A DNA stretch of 64,000 nt from CAXXOK01 sp963675925. GTDB taxonomy: Bacteria; Bacillota; Clostridia; Christensenellales; Aristaeellaceae. Position numbers and translations under genes: made by a program. A model generated the notes under the pieces. It was given only the letters and a program-made list of their open reading frames with translations. It ran no database searches and was not told the DNA's origin. Numbering within the stretch: position 1 is the first letter of the stretch; every line of letters starts with the position of its first letter. Positions 24,133 through 33,128 of this stretch are shown piece after piece. The stretch lies in NCBI GenBank assembly GCA_963675925.2, contig CAXXIB010000004.1, positions 248,001 through 312,000 on the forward strand, written 5' to 3'.

Positions 24133-26968
24133 CTATTTTGTTTCTTTCCAATAATGCCCTCAGAAATTGCCCTGTGTAACTATCCGGGCATGCGGCGACC
24201 TCTTCCGGTGTGCCGGAGCAGATGACCGTGCCGCCGCCATCGCCACCTTCCGGTCCCAGGTCGATAATATGGTCGGCGTTTTTGATTACATCTAAATTGT
24301 GCTCAATGACCACAACGGAGTTTCCGTTCTCCACCAGTTGCTGCAATACTTGCAGCAGTTTGCCGACATCGTCCATGTGCAGGCCGGTGGTTGGTTCATC
24401 CAGCACATAGATGGTGCGGCCAGTCGCCCTGCGGGAAAGCTCGGACGACAGCTTAATGCGCTGCGCTTCGCCGCCCGACAGCTGGGTGCTGGGTTGCCCG
24501 ATTTTCAGGTACCCAAGGCCAACATCATACATCGTTTGCAGCTTGCGTACCAAGCGCTGATGCGCCGAGAAAAACTCCAGTGCTTCCTCGATGGTCATCT
24601 CCAGCACATCGTAAATGTTTTTCCCGTTGTAGCGCACTTCCAGGGTTTCCCGGTTGTAGCGTTTGCCCTTACATACATCGCAGGGCACATACACATCCGG
24701 CAAGAAGTGCATTTCTATTTTCAGCACGCCGTCGCCGGAGCAAGCCTCGCAGCGGCCACCCTTGACGTTGAAGGAAAAACGATTGGCTTTGTAGCCTCTG
24801 GCCTTGGCATCGGGTGTCATGGCAAACAGGTTGCGAATCAAATCAAACAGCCCTGTATAGGTCGCGGGGTTGGAGCGCGGGGTGCGGCCGATGGGACTTT
24901 GGTCGATTGCGATAATCTTATCCAGCTTTTCCGCGCCAATAATTTGCCCGAACTTACCAGCGCGCGTTTTGGCACGGTTCAGGGTTTTGGCGAGGTGGTT
25001 GTATAAAATGGAGTTGACGAGGCTGGATTTCCCCGAACCGCTCACGCCCGTAACTACGCAGAATACACCAAGGGGAAAGCTGACGTCGATATTCTTTAAG
25101 TTATTTTGCGCCGCTTTTTCCACGGTCAGCCAGTTCTCCGGTTTGCGCCGGGTTTTCGGCGTTGGGATGGACTTCTTTCCCGACAGGTACTGCCCTGTGA
25201 GAGACTCCGGGTTGTTTTGAATCTCTTCAAACGTACCCTGCGCACATACATGGCCACCGTGCACACCGGCGCCGGGGCCAATATCGACAATATAGTCGGC
25301 TGCACGCATGGTGTCCTCGTCGTGTTCGACCACGATCAGGGTGTTGCCCAAATCGCGCAGGTGTTTCAGCGTCCCGATCAGCTTGCCGTTATCCCGCTGG
25401 TGCAGGCCGATGGAGGGTTCATCCAGAATATACAGCACGCCCATCAAACTGGAACCGATCTGCGTTGCCAGCCGGATGCGCTGCGCCTCGCCGCCCGAAA
25501 GCGTGCCCGCTGCGCGCGAGAGCGTAAGGTAGGAAAGCCCGACGCTATCCAGAAAGCTTAAACGGCTGTCAATTTCTTTGCGGATTTGCGATGCGATAAT
25601 CTTCTGCGTTTCGGTCAGTTGCAGCGTCTGGAAAAATGTTTTGGCCTTCACAATGGACAGGTCCGTGATCTCGGAAATATTCTTATCCCCGATGGTCACA
25701 GCCAGCGCTTCCTTACGCAAGCGCCTGCCCCCGCAGGTTTCGCAGGCTTCGGCTGTCATGTATTCTTCATAGGCAGCCTTCATGCCCTCGGAACTGGTTT
25801 CGCGGTAGCGGCGCATCAGCGAGGTAATCACACCTTCAAAGGTTGTGGTAAACCTGCCCTGGCCATTGGCACTTTCGTACTGCACGGTAATCTTTTCGTT
25901 CCCGGTGCCATACATTAGAATATCCTGTACTTTTTTAGGCAGCTCGGCATAGGGAACATCCAGGCTGAAGCCATACTTTTTAGACAGCGCCTTGGAAAAC
26001 GCGACCGCGCCGCTGGTTCTGTCTACAAAGTTCCAGCCCATGGCCTGAATGGCACCCTGCGCAATGCTCTTGGACGGATCGGGTACAATGGTTTCCGGGC
26101 TGATGCGCAGGATGGTGCCAAGTCCATCGCAAGAGGGGCATGCGCCAAACGGACTGTTGAACGAAAACATCCGCGGGGACAGCTCCTCAATGCTGATGCC
26201 GCAGTCGGCGCAGGCATAGTTCTGGGAAAATAACAGCGTTCCCTTGTCAAACATATCGATAAGCACCAAACCCTCAGCGGCTTTGGCGGCGGTTTCTAAA
26301 CTATCGGCCAGACGTTTTCTAAAATCATCGGAATTGCGGATGATCAGGCGGTCGATCACGATGGAAATATCGTGTTTCTTCTTTTTATCGAGCGTGGGCG
26401 TTTCATCCAGCTCATACATTTCGCCGTCGATCATCACGCGCACATAGCCCTGCTTGAGGAAATCCTGCATCAGCCGGGCGTGCTCACCTTTGCGGCTGCG
26501 CACCACAGGTGCCAACACCTGCATGCGCGTTTCCTCTTCCTGCAGCAGGATTTGATCCACCATCTGGTCAATGGTCTGCTGCTGGATCACCTTACCGCAG
26601 TTGGGGCAATGCGGCACGCCCGCACGGGCATACAGCAGGCGAAGATAATCGTACACTTCCGTGACCGTACCCACGGTGGAACGCGGGTTGCGGCTGGTGG
26701 TTTTCTGGTCGATGGATATCGCAGGCGAAAGCCCTTCGATCGCATCGATATCGGGTTTATCCATACGCCCTAAAAACATGCGCGCATACGAAGACAGGCT
26801 TTCCACATAGCGGCGCTGCCCCTCAGCATAGATGGTATCAAACGCCAAACTGGTTTTACCCGACCCGCTTAAGCCTGTGAATACCACAAACTTGTCGCGG
26901 GGAATTTCCAGGGTGATATTCTTTAAATTATGTTCCCGCGCCCCGCGGATGATGAGCTTATCTTGCAA
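24122..26968 (-). CDS. uvrA: Excinuclease ABC subunit A
   Basis: Damage-recognition ATPase of nucleotide excision repair; loads UvrB at lesions. The 948-residue protein has two ABC modules: Walker A GLSGSGKTSLAF (~31) and GVSGSGKSSLV (~640), two LSGGEAQRI signatures, and ILDEPSIGLH and VLDEPTTGLH Walker B segments. It also has Zn-finger cysteine pairs (CPNCG; CADCG/CPSCDG; CEACSGDG/CDVCKGKRY). The start is TTG at 26968 with GAGGTG nine bases upstream. A LexA box sits immediately upstream of its promoter, indicating SOS control. Confidence 0.97.
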   Translation of the reverse strand: MQDKLIIRGAREHNLKNITLEIPRDKFVVFTGLSGSGKTSLAFDTIYAEGQRRYVESLSSYARMFLGRMDKPDIDAIEGLSPAISIDQKTTSRNPRSTVGTVTEVYDYLRLLYARAGVPHCPNCGKVIQQQTIDQMVDQILLQEEETRMQVLAPVVRSRKGEHARLMQDFLKQGYVRVMIDGEMYELDETPTLDKKKKHDISIVIDRLIIRNSDDFRKRLADSLETAAKAAEGLVLIDMFDKGTLLFSQNYACADCGISIEELSPRMFSFNSPFGACPSCDGLGTILRISPETIVPDPSKSIAQGAIQAMGWNFVDRTSGAVAFSKALSKKYGFSLDVPYAELPKKVQDILMYGTGNEKITVQYESANGQGRFTTTFEGVITSLMRRYRETSSEGMKAAYEEYMTAEACETCGGRRLRKEALAVTIGDKNISEITDLSIVKAKTFFQTLQLTETQKIIASQIRKEIDSRLSFLDSVGLSYLTLSRAAGTLSGGEAQRIRLATQIGSSLMGVLYILDEPSIGLHQRDNGKLIGTLKHLRDLGNTLIVVEHDEDTMRAADYIVDIGPGAGVHGGHVCAQGTFEEIQNNPESLTGQYLSGKKSIPTPKTRRKPENWLTVEKAAQNNLKNIDVSFPLGVFCVVTGVSGSGKSSLVNSILYNHLAKTLNRAKTRAGKFGQIIGAEKLDKIIAIDQSPIGRTPRSNPATYTGLFDLIRNLFAMTPDAKARGYKANRFSFNVKGGRCEACSGDGVLKIEMHFLPDVYVPCDVCKGKRYNRETLEVRYNGKNIYDVLEMTIEEALEFFSAHQRLVRKLQTMYDVGLGYLKIGQPSTQLSGGEAQRIKLSSELSRRATGRTIYVLDEPTTGLHMDDVGKLLQVLQQLVENGNSVVVIEHNLDVIKNADHIIDLGPEGGDGGGTVICSGTPEEVAACPDSYTGQFLRALLERNKIGDE

Positions 26969-27028
26969 GGATTTCGCACCTCTGTGTATAGATTTCCGGA
27001 CTGTCCGGTGCCTGCTTAGGCTTTCAAC

Positions 27029-27057
27029 AGTATACCATAATTTAAATCACTTGTACA
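27029..27057 (-). promoter_or_regulatory. Promoter of uvrA
   Basis: Minus strand TGTACA (27057-27052) and TATACT (27034-27029), 17-bp spacer. The -35 box directly touches the LexA box at 27058-27069, so repressor binding would block polymerase. Confidence 0.65.
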
Positions 27058-27069
27058 GAACGTTTGTTC
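27058..27069. promoter_or_regulatory. LexA (SOS) operator
   Basis: GAACGTTTGTTC followed by G fits the Gram-positive LexA consensus CGAAC-N4-GTTCG in all eight core positions. It lies between the divergent uvrA and MFS genes and is close enough to the uvrA -35 box to repress uvrA. Confidence 0.8.
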
Positions 27070-27089
27070 GTTATTATTGTAAGTTTGTA

Positions 27090-27118
27090 TTGCGCCGGAG
27101 CATAAGAGCCTGTACAAT
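27090..27118 (+). promoter_or_regulatory. Promoter of the MFS transporter gene
   Basis: TTGCGC (27090-27095) and TACAAT (27113-27118) with a 17-bp spacer; 33 bases before the ATG. Confidence 0.5.
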
Positions 27119-27151
27119 AAGCGTGTTTGTAAAACAGCAAGGAGTATCGAC

Positions 27152-28411
27152 ATGAAACAGCGTCACGAGTCCATTCTACATACCATCAAAACCCTGCGGG
27201 GCAACGAGCGCGCCTGTCTGTATACCGAGCCGATGTGGGGCATCCCCTACAATCTGTTCATGCCGTATGTATCGGTCTATATGGCGGGCATTGGCCTGAC
27301 ACCGACGATGATCGGCGTGATCGCCACCATCAGCCTGATCTCGCAGGTGATCTGGTCCATACTGGGCGGCGTGCTGACCGATAAGTTCGGCCGCAGGCTG
27401 ACGACCCTGATCTTCGATATTATTGCATGGGTCATCCCGGCATTTTTGTGGATGGTCGCCCAGGACTACCGCTATTTCCTCGTCGCCGCGCTGTTTAACG
27501 GGGCCGCCCGCGTAACCGAGAACTCCTGGACGCTGCTGATGGTGGAAGACACCAAGGAGGAAAAGCTGATCCGCCTTTTCTCCATCATGCAGATTTCCGC
27601 CCAAATCTCCGGCTTTTTTGCCCCAATCGCCTATTACTTTGTACGCCGCTACGATATGGTCCCCACGGTTCGCTGGCTGTACGGAATTTTCTTTGGCATC
27701 ATGGTGCTGAAGGTCATTTTAGTCTATGTATTCTCGCGGGAGACTTCCGTGGGGCTGCGCCGCATGGAGGAAAGCAAGGGCAAATCCATCTTCCACCGTT
27801 TGTGGGACAGCCGCAAAGTTTTGTTTACCATGCTGAAAAGCCGCCGCATCATGCTGACGATTGCGTTCATCACATGCTTTACGGGGCTTAAAAGTATTAC
27901 GGATATGTTCTGGCCGCTGATGGTTACGGGGCATTTGGGCATCGCGTCGGAAAACCTGTCGATCTTCTCAACGATCAAAACCCTGCTCATGCTGTGCAGC
28001 TATGTGTTTTTAGTACCCAGGTTAAACCTGCGGCGCTACCGCAACCCAATCGGCCTGGGGCTTTTCCTGTTCGTTGCCATGGCTGTGGTTATGCTGGTAC
28101 TGCCCAAAGGTATGTTCTGGCTGGTGCTTGTCACCGTACTGATGGAAGGCACCGCGCTTTCGCTGCTGATTCCGTTTTCATCCGGCCTGCAAATGATTAA
28201 CGTAGACAGGGAGGAGCGCGCACGAATGCTGGGCTTCTTCTACGCTATCAGCATGCTGCTAACCTCGCCGCTGACGACCATCGCCGGTATACTGGCGGAC
28301 ATTGGACCAGCCCTTCCGTTCATCCTAAGCATCGCACTGGCGGCCGGCGCATTCGTCATCACGCGCAAGCTGTGGGCAATGGATCAGGAGACACCGGTTA
28401 TAGAATCATAG
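27152..28411 (+). CDS. Major facilitator superfamily transporter
   Basis: A 419-residue protein with about twelve hydrophobic segments and the MFS loop 2-3 motif GGVLTDKFGRRLT. It starts with a soluble ~25-residue segment, and a basic central loop (GLRRMEESKGKSIFHRLWDSRK) separates the halves. Substrate unknown; the sequence has the look of a drug or sugar exporter/permease but nothing decides. AAGGAG precedes the ATG. Its 3' end overlaps the convergent M16 peptidase gene by 14 bases. Confidence 0.8.
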   Translation: MKQRHESILHTIKTLRGNERACLYTEPMWGIPYNLFMPYVSVYMAGIGLTPTMIGVIATISLISQVIWSILGGVLTDKFGRRLTTLIFDIIAWVIPAFLWMVAQDYRYFLVAALFNGAARVTENSWTLLMVEDTKEEKLIRLFSIMQISAQISGFFAPIAYYFVRRYDMVPTVRWLYGIFFGIMVLKVILVYVFSRETSVGLRRMEESKGKSIFHRLWDSRKVLFTMLKSRRIMLTIAFITCFTGLKSITDMFWPLMVTGHLGIASENLSIFSTIKTLLMLCSYVFLVPRLNLRRYRNPIGLGLFLFVAMAVVMLVLPKGMFWLVLVTVLMEGTALSLLIPFSSGLQMINVDREERARMLGFFYAISMLLTSPLTTIAGILADIGPALPFILSIALAAGAFVITRKLWAMDQETPVIES

Positions 28412-29639
28412 TCAGAATGGACTGGGCATCCCGGCCGACAACCGCCGCACTGGCGGGTGAATTCAATACATGCTCTGCCGCATCGTGCAGGGCTTTTTTC
28501 GTGACGGCTTCAATTTTGACAAGCACTTCATCGGGCGTACGCAGGCGGTTTAAATGCATCATGCTGCGCCCCAGCGACTGCATACGGCCGGACGAGCTTT
28601 CCAGCCCCAGTAAGAATCCGCCTTTCAGCTGCGCTTTCGCGCTTTCAAACTCCTCATCCGTAAAGCCAGAAGTCAGGGCTGTTTTCATTTGCGCCTGCAT
28701 CTCGCGAATCACGGTTTCGGCCTTCTTGGGCGAGGTGCCCGCATACACCGTGAAGGTGCCAAGCGCCGGATAGCTGCTGGGATACGAAAAGATAGAGTAG
28801 GCCAGCCCCAGTTCCTCGCGAATGCGCTGGAACAGGCGCGATGACATACCCCCGCCCAGGGCGTTGGAGAACATGGAAAGGGCGTACAGCTCGTCCTGCC
28901 CCAGTGCAAAGCCGCGATAGCCGATGCACAGCTGCACCTGCTCGGTATCCTTTTCGCGGAAAGCACGGCCATTAGCAAACGACTGCTGCTCGATAACCGG
29001 CGCACCGTTCGCCGCAGGAAAGCGATCAAACTGCTGCTCAATCAGCGATAAAAACGCATCCCAGTCGTAGCGACCGGCAATGGCGATGACGATGTTTTCA
29101 GGCTGGTAGTGCCGCTGCCAGTAACCGCGCAGGTCATCGGCTGTATAGCTTTTTATCAGCTCTGCCGTGCCCAGCACCGGAAGCCTGAGCGAGCCTGCAA
29201 ACTGGGCTTCTGCCAGCGCTTCGGAAACAAGATCCTCCGGCGAGTCCTCCACCATGGCGATTTCCTCCAAAATGACATCGCTTTCCTTTTGGATGTCGTC
29301 TGGGGAAAACAACGGGTGCAGGGCCAGGTCGCTGAGCATGTCCACAGCCAGCGGCAGGTACTCGTCAATCACCTTGGCGTAATAGCAGGTACAGTCCTTG
29401 CCGGTAAAGGCGTTGAGTTGCCCGCCGACCGCGTCCATCTGCTCGGCAATCTGCCGGGCGCTGCGCTTCTGCGTGCCCTTGAACACCATGTGTTCAATAA
29501 AGTGCGACAAGCCGTTTTCTCCGGCACGTTCGTTCATGGAGCCGGCTTTAATCCACACGCCAACGGAGCAGCTGCGCAAATGCGATAACGGCTCCCCGAC
29601 AACGCGCAATCCGTTGGGCAGGGTAATGGAATGAAACAT
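28398..29639 (-). CDS. M16-family zinc peptidase
   Basis: A 413-residue insulinase-fold peptidase of the mitochondrial-processing-peptidase type, as in Bacillus MlpA/YmxG. The inverted Zn motif is HFIEH in GLSHFIEHMVFKG, with the distal Glu in ILEEIAM. The C-terminal half has SRLFQRIREELGLAY. Probably cytosolic. It follows pnp on the same strand after a 122-base gap with two hairpins; this pnp-M16 order is common in Firmicutes. Confidence 0.9.
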   Translation of the reverse strand: MFHSITLPNGLRVVGEPLSHLRSCSVGVWIKAGSMNERAGENGLSHFIEHMVFKGTQKRSARQIAEQMDAVGGQLNAFTGKDCTCYYAKVIDEYLPLAVDMLSDLALHPLFSPDDIQKESDVILEEIAMVEDSPEDLVSEALAEAQFAGSLRLPVLGTAELIKSYTADDLRGYWQRHYQPENIVIAIAGRYDWDAFLSLIEQQFDRFPAANGAPVIEQQSFANGRAFREKDTEQVQLCIGYRGFALGQDELYALSMFSNALGGGMSSRLFQRIREELGLAYSIFSYPSSYPALGTFTVYAGTSPKKAETVIREMQAQMKTALTSGFTDEEFESAKAQLKGGFLLGLESSSGRMQSLGRSMMHLNRLRTPDEVLVKIEAVTKKALHDAAEHVLNSPASAAVVGRDAQSILTMIL

Positions 29640-29672
29640 GATGGTTCTTCCTTCTAATCAATCGTAGAGTTG

Positions 29673-29704
29673 CCATTGGCCGCGCATACATGCACGGCCA
29701 ATGG
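29673..29704. repeat. Hairpin in the pnp/M16 gap
   Basis: CCATTGGCCG (29673-29682) and CGGCCAATGG (29695-29704) are exact inverted repeats, and GCAT/ATGC inside extends the stem. There is no T-run, so it may be a processing or stability element between pnp and the peptidase gene. Confidence 0.5.
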
Positions 29705-29738
29705 ATGGGCCAAAGGCGAATCCCCTGGCGGTGTGATA

Positions 29739-29752
29739 GGGGGAAATCCCCC
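29739..29752. repeat. GGGGG/CCCCC hairpin after pnp
   Basis: Five G and five C around AAAT, ten bases downstream of the pnp stop. A short, strong stem without a T-run. Confidence 0.4.
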
Positions 29753-29761
29753 GATTGTCCT

Positions 29762-31933
29762 TTAGTTATGGTTGTTGGGTCGTCCATCCCTGCGGGGCGG
29801 ACGCCTGTGCTGGCCGCCGGGGCGATCGCCAGACGACATGGGGGCTTTGGAATAGGTGATATCGTTGCGAATGAGGTTGACGCGGCCCTGCGAGTCGATC
29901 TCGTTGACCTTCACTTCAATCTCGTCGCCGATGTTCATCACATCTTCGACCTTTTCCACGCGGTGGTCTGCCATCTTGGAGATGTGCAGCATACCGTCCT
30001 TGCCGCCGGTCAGTTCGATAAATGCACCGAAGTTCATAATGCGAACGACCTTACCCATGTACACTTCGCCGACTTCCACTTCTTTGGCAATGCCTTCGAT
30101 GATCTTGCGGGCCTTAGCAGCTGCATCGGCATCGGGCGTAGCAATGTACACGCGGCCGTCGTCTTCGATGTCGATCTTCACGCCGGTTTCGGCGATGATC
30201 TTGTTAATCATCTTGCCGCCCGGTCCAATGACCTCGCGAATCTTTTCGGGGTTAATCGTAAAGCGCACAATCTTAGGCGCATACTTGGACAGGGTTTCGT
30301 TGGGCTTGGCCAGTACGTCCAGCATCTTCTGCAGGATGTGCAGGCGGCCAAGGCGCGCCTGTGACAGCGCACGTTCCAGGATCGGGCGGTCGATACCGGC
30401 GATCTTGATATCCATCTGAATGGCGGTGATGCCCTTCACGGTACCGGCGACTTTGAAGTCCATATCGCCCAGGAAGTCTTCCAGACCCTGAATGTCGGTC
30501 AGCACGGCCACCTTATCGGAGTCCGCATCCTTGATCAGGCCCATGGCCACACCGGCAACCGGCGCTTTGATCGGCACACCCGCGTCCATCAGCGACAGCG
30601 TGCTGCCGCAGACCGATGCCATGGAGGACGAACCGTTGGACCCCATGATTTCACTCACCAGACGCAGCGCGTACGGGAACGCATCCTCATCGGGAATCAC
30701 GGGCACCAGGGCACGTTCGGCCAGCGCGCCGTGGCCGATTTCGCGGCGACCGGGGCTCTTGGCACGACCGGCTTCACCGGTGGAATAGGGCGGGAAATTG
30801 TAGTGGTGCATATAGCGTTTGGAGTCCTCGGTACCAAGGCCGTCCAGCATCTGCACATCGCTCATGGAGCCAAGTGTCGTGATGGTCAGGGCCTGGGTTT
30901 CTCCGCGGGTAAACACGGCGCTGCCGTGGGTGCGCGGCAGAATGCCGGTCTCGCACCAGATGGGGCGCACATCGCCCAGACCACGGCCATCGGCACGAAC
31001 ACCGCTGTCCAGAATCTTACGGCGCATGATCTCTTTGTTCAGATAATACAACGCATCCTTCACTTCACCGGCGCGGCCTTCAAACTGCTCGGCAAAATGT
31101 TCGGTCACTTCGGCTTTGACCTGCGCTTCGCGCTCCTGGCGCTCAGCCCTTACATCGGTATCAAAGGTCCACACGGCCTTGTCATAGGCAAAGTCGCGCA
31201 CGGCCTGTTTAATATCGTCGCCGGTGACTACGCGGGTCACTTCGCTCTTTTCCTTGCCGATTTCGGCATGAATGCCTTCGATGAACGCGACGATCTTTTT
31301 AATTTCTTCGTGCGCGGTCAAAATGGCGGCGAGCATATCTTCTTCGCTGACTTCGTTTGCGCCGGCTTCCACCATCAGGACTGCGTCCTTGGTGCCGGAC
31401 ACGACCACGTGCATGGTGGATGCACTACGCTGGGCTTCATCGGGGTTAACCACATATTCGCCGTCCACTTTGCCAACGACAACGCTGCCGGTGGGGCCGT
31501 CCCAGGGAATATTGCTAACTGTAAGCGCAGCGGAGGAACCGATCATCGCGGGGATTTCCGGGGGAATATCCTTGTCCACGGACAGCACCGTTGCCAGCAC
31601 ATGCACATCATTGCGCATGCCCTTGGGGAACAAGGGGCGCAGGGGCCTGTCCATCAGGCGGCAAGTTAAGGTCGCCTTTTCGGTGGGGCGGCCTTCACGT
31701 TTGATGAAGCCGCCGGGGATTTTACCCACGGAGTATTGCTTTTCTTCAAAATCGACGGTCAGGGGGAAGAAGTCTACGCCCTCCCGTGCCGAGGCCGACA
31801 TCGTTGCGTTGACAAGGACCACAGTTTCGCCGTAGCGCACAAACGCGCTGCCACCGGCTTGCTGGGCATACTTGCCAAATTCTATCTTGAGTTCACGTCC
31901 TGCTAGTTCCATTGAAAATACTTTTGCTTCCAT
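29762..31933 (-). CDS. pnp: Polyribonucleotide nucleotidyltransferase
   Basis: Phosphorolytic 3'-5' exoribonuclease of RNA turnover. The 723-residue protein has two RNase PH domains (GKIPGGFIKREGRPTE; the catalytic core VSEIMGSNGSSSMA), a KH domain (IREVIGPGGKMINKIIAETG) and an S1 domain (VGEVYMGKVVRIMNFGAFIEL) with a short basic tail. The frame is open upstream, but MEAKVFSMELAG at 31933 is the family start, preceded by a weak GGAAGAG site. It lies downstream of rpsO, as in most bacteria. Confidence 0.96.
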   Translation of the reverse strand: MEAKVFSMELAGRELKIEFGKYAQQAGGSAFVRYGETVVLVNATMSASAREGVDFFPLTVDFEEKQYSVGKIPGGFIKREGRPTEKATLTCRLMDRPLRPLFPKGMRNDVHVLATVLSVDKDIPPEIPAMIGSSAALTVSNIPWDGPTGSVVVGKVDGEYVVNPDEAQRSASTMHVVVSGTKDAVLMVEAGANEVSEEDMLAAILTAHEEIKKIVAFIEGIHAEIGKEKSEVTRVVTGDDIKQAVRDFAYDKAVWTFDTDVRAERQEREAQVKAEVTEHFAEQFEGRAGEVKDALYYLNKEIMRRKILDSGVRADGRGLGDVRPIWCETGILPRTHGSAVFTRGETQALTITTLGSMSDVQMLDGLGTEDSKRYMHHYNFPPYSTGEAGRAKSPGRREIGHGALAERALVPVIPDEDAFPYALRLVSEIMGSNGSSSMASVCGSTLSLMDAGVPIKAPVAGVAMGLIKDADSDKVAVLTDIQGLEDFLGDMDFKVAGTVKGITAIQMDIKIAGIDRPILERALSQARLGRLHILQKMLDVLAKPNETLSKYAPKIVRFTINPEKIREVIGPGGKMINKIIAETGVKIDIEDDGRVYIATPDADAAAKARKIIEGIAKEVEVGEVYMGKVVRIMNFGAFIELTGGKDGMLHISKMADHRVEKVEDVMNIGDEIEVKVNEIDSQGRVNLIRNDITYSKAPMSSGDRPGGQHRRPPRRDGRPNNHN

Positions 31934-31987
31934 ACTTTCTTCTCTCTTCCTGCTCACGGGCCTCGTTGCCCGAAGCGACATCTGTTT

Positions 31988-32010
31988 CAAAAAAGCGCAT
32001 CGCTTTTTTG
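31988..32010. terminator. A/T-flanked hairpin upstream of pnp
   Basis: CAAAAAAGCG (31988-31997) and CGCTTTTTTG (32001-32010) around a CAT loop. Small GC core with A- and T-tracts, symmetric on both strands. It lies inside the rpsO-pnp gap about 55 bases before the pnp start and could act as a weak attenuator. Confidence 0.45.
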
Positions 32011-32074
32011 AGGGTTGGCTGTACCGCAGCGTTGGCGGTAGCCCCGGCATGCTATGTATGCATCGCCGTACTTA

Positions 32075-32128
32075 CAAAATGACCGCGTATCGGCGGACGG
32101 TTTCCTACGTTCGCCGGAATACGCGGTC
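32075..32128 (-). terminator. Long hairpin/terminator after rpsO
   Basis: GACCGCGTAT (32081-32090) pairs exactly with ATACGCGGTC (32119-32128) and CGGCG/CGCCG extend the stem; on the minus strand it is followed by ATTTTG. It begins 16 bases after the rpsO stop. It may end most rpsO transcripts or serve as a processing site before pnp. Confidence 0.65.
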
Positions 32129-32144
32129 CCTTTGATATCTCAGG

Positions 32145-32399
32145 TTACTTTCTAAGTCCCAATCGAGCAATCAGCTCACGATAACGCTCAATGTCCGTTT
32201 TCTTGAGGTAGTTGAGCAAACCCCTTCTCTTACCAACCATCAGCAGAAGTCCGCGCCGGGAATGGTGGTCCTTCTTGTTGATTTTCAGGTGCTCATTCAG
32301 GTGATTGATCCGCTCTGTTAGGATTGCGACCTGCACCTCGGGGGAACCGGTATCGCCCTCGTGGCGTGCATAGGTCTCGATGGTCTTCTGTTTGTCCAT
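32145..32399 (-). CDS. rpsO: 30S ribosomal protein S15
   Basis: Primary 16S-binding ribosomal protein of the small-subunit platform. The 84-residue product has GDTGSPEVQVAILTERI, the HHSRRGLL motif that contacts 16S helix 22, and VGKRRGLLNYLKK. AAGGAGG before the ATG at 32399 fixes the start although the frame is open upstream. It has its own promoter (32503-32531) with a ~97-nt leader. Confidence 0.96.
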   Translation of the reverse strand: MDKQKTIETYARHEGDTGSPEVQVAILTERINHLNEHLKINKKDHHSRRGLLLMVGKRRGLLNYLKKTDIERYRELIARLGLRK

Positions 32400-32502
32400 G
32401 AAATGTTTGCCTCCTTGATATCTGGTAATCGCCGCGTACATAGTCCGTCGTTGGCAGGCGAGCGTCTGCGTACACGGTTTTCATGCTTTATGCACATCCG
32501 TT

Positions 32503-32531
32503 ATTGTACCATGGGGTGAAGCGTTTGTAAA
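32503..32531 (-). promoter_or_regulatory. Promoter of rpsO
   Basis: Minus strand TTTACA (32531-32526) and TACAAT (32508-32503), 17-bp spacer, just after the ribF stop. The ~97-nt leader it makes could hold an S15-binding autoregulatory fold, but I cannot assign one by eye. Confidence 0.7.
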
Positions 32532-32545
32532 CTGCCTATTCCGGC

Positions 32546-33118
32546 TTATTTGCCTTTTTCGCCCGGCAAACTGTGCCCAAGCAGCGCCTCAGCGCCCGCT
32601 GTATCCCCCTGCGCCAAAAGCTGGCGGATTCGAGTTGAGCTGACACGCTCGCCCTTGCAGCGTACTTCGGGAATGACAAGGGTTTCAAAGCCTAAGGTTT
32701 TTCCCAGTGCCCGTAGGGTATCGGGGTTGCCCGCGCCGTGCATGCCGAAGTTGTAGTTGAAGCCGACCACCAGCGCCTTGGGGTGCCAGTGATCCACCAG
32801 CGACTGGATGAAACGCTCCGGGGGTAAATCACGCAGTTCTTTTGTAAACGGGCTGACACAGACAATGTCCGCACCGTAGGTTTCCAAAAGCTTCATACGT
32901 TCCTGCGGCGCGGTCAGCATGGGCGGGGCCATGTCGGGCGCAATCAGGCTGAGCGGGTGGCGGTCAAAGGTCATCACGACCATCGGCACGTTGTGCTCGT
33001 CCGCCAGCCTGCGCGCTTCACGCAGCAGCGCCTGATGGCCTAAATGCACACCGTCAAACATACCAAGTGCCACGACGGACGCTTGTGTATGTATCGTATC
33101 ATCCAAGCAGATTCGCAT
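32546..33118 (-). CDS. ribF: FAD synthetase-domain protein (RibF lacking the riboflavin kinase domain)
   Basis: FMN adenylyltransferase domain of RibF: nucleotidyltransferase motif GMFDGVHLGHQALL, TFDRHPLSL, and VGFNYNFGMHGAGN, ending in VSSTRIRQLLAQGD. At 190 residues it stops (LLGHSLPGEKGK) where the riboflavin kinase domain of the usual ~310-residue bifunctional protein would begin. The ~45 bases after the stop contain no continuation in any frame and instead hold the rpsO promoter. It likely makes FAD from FMN only. Start is ATG 33118; truB lies 10 bases upstream on the same strand. Confidence 0.88.
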   Translation of the reverse strand: MRICLDDTIHTQASVVALGMFDGVHLGHQALLREARRLADEHNVPMVVMTFDRHPLSLIAPDMAPPMLTAPQERMKLLETYGADIVCVSPFTKELRDLPPERFIQSLVDHWHPKALVVGFNYNFGMHGAGNPDTLRALGKTLGFETLVIPEVRCKGERVSSTRIRQLLAQGDTAGAEALLGHSLPGEKGK

Positions 33119-33128
33119 ACTTCCTCCG

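Noticed and set aside
31934..31970. Dedicated pnp promoter close to the gene
   Set aside because: Best boxes in the gap (TTGTAA with TAGCAT farther upstream, near 32050-32078) match poorly and overlap the rpsO terminator; left unannotated.
32500..32560. Frameshifted remainder of a riboflavin kinase domain after ribF
   Set aside because: No frame on the minus strand here encodes kinase motifs; the bases form the rpsO promoter and leader.
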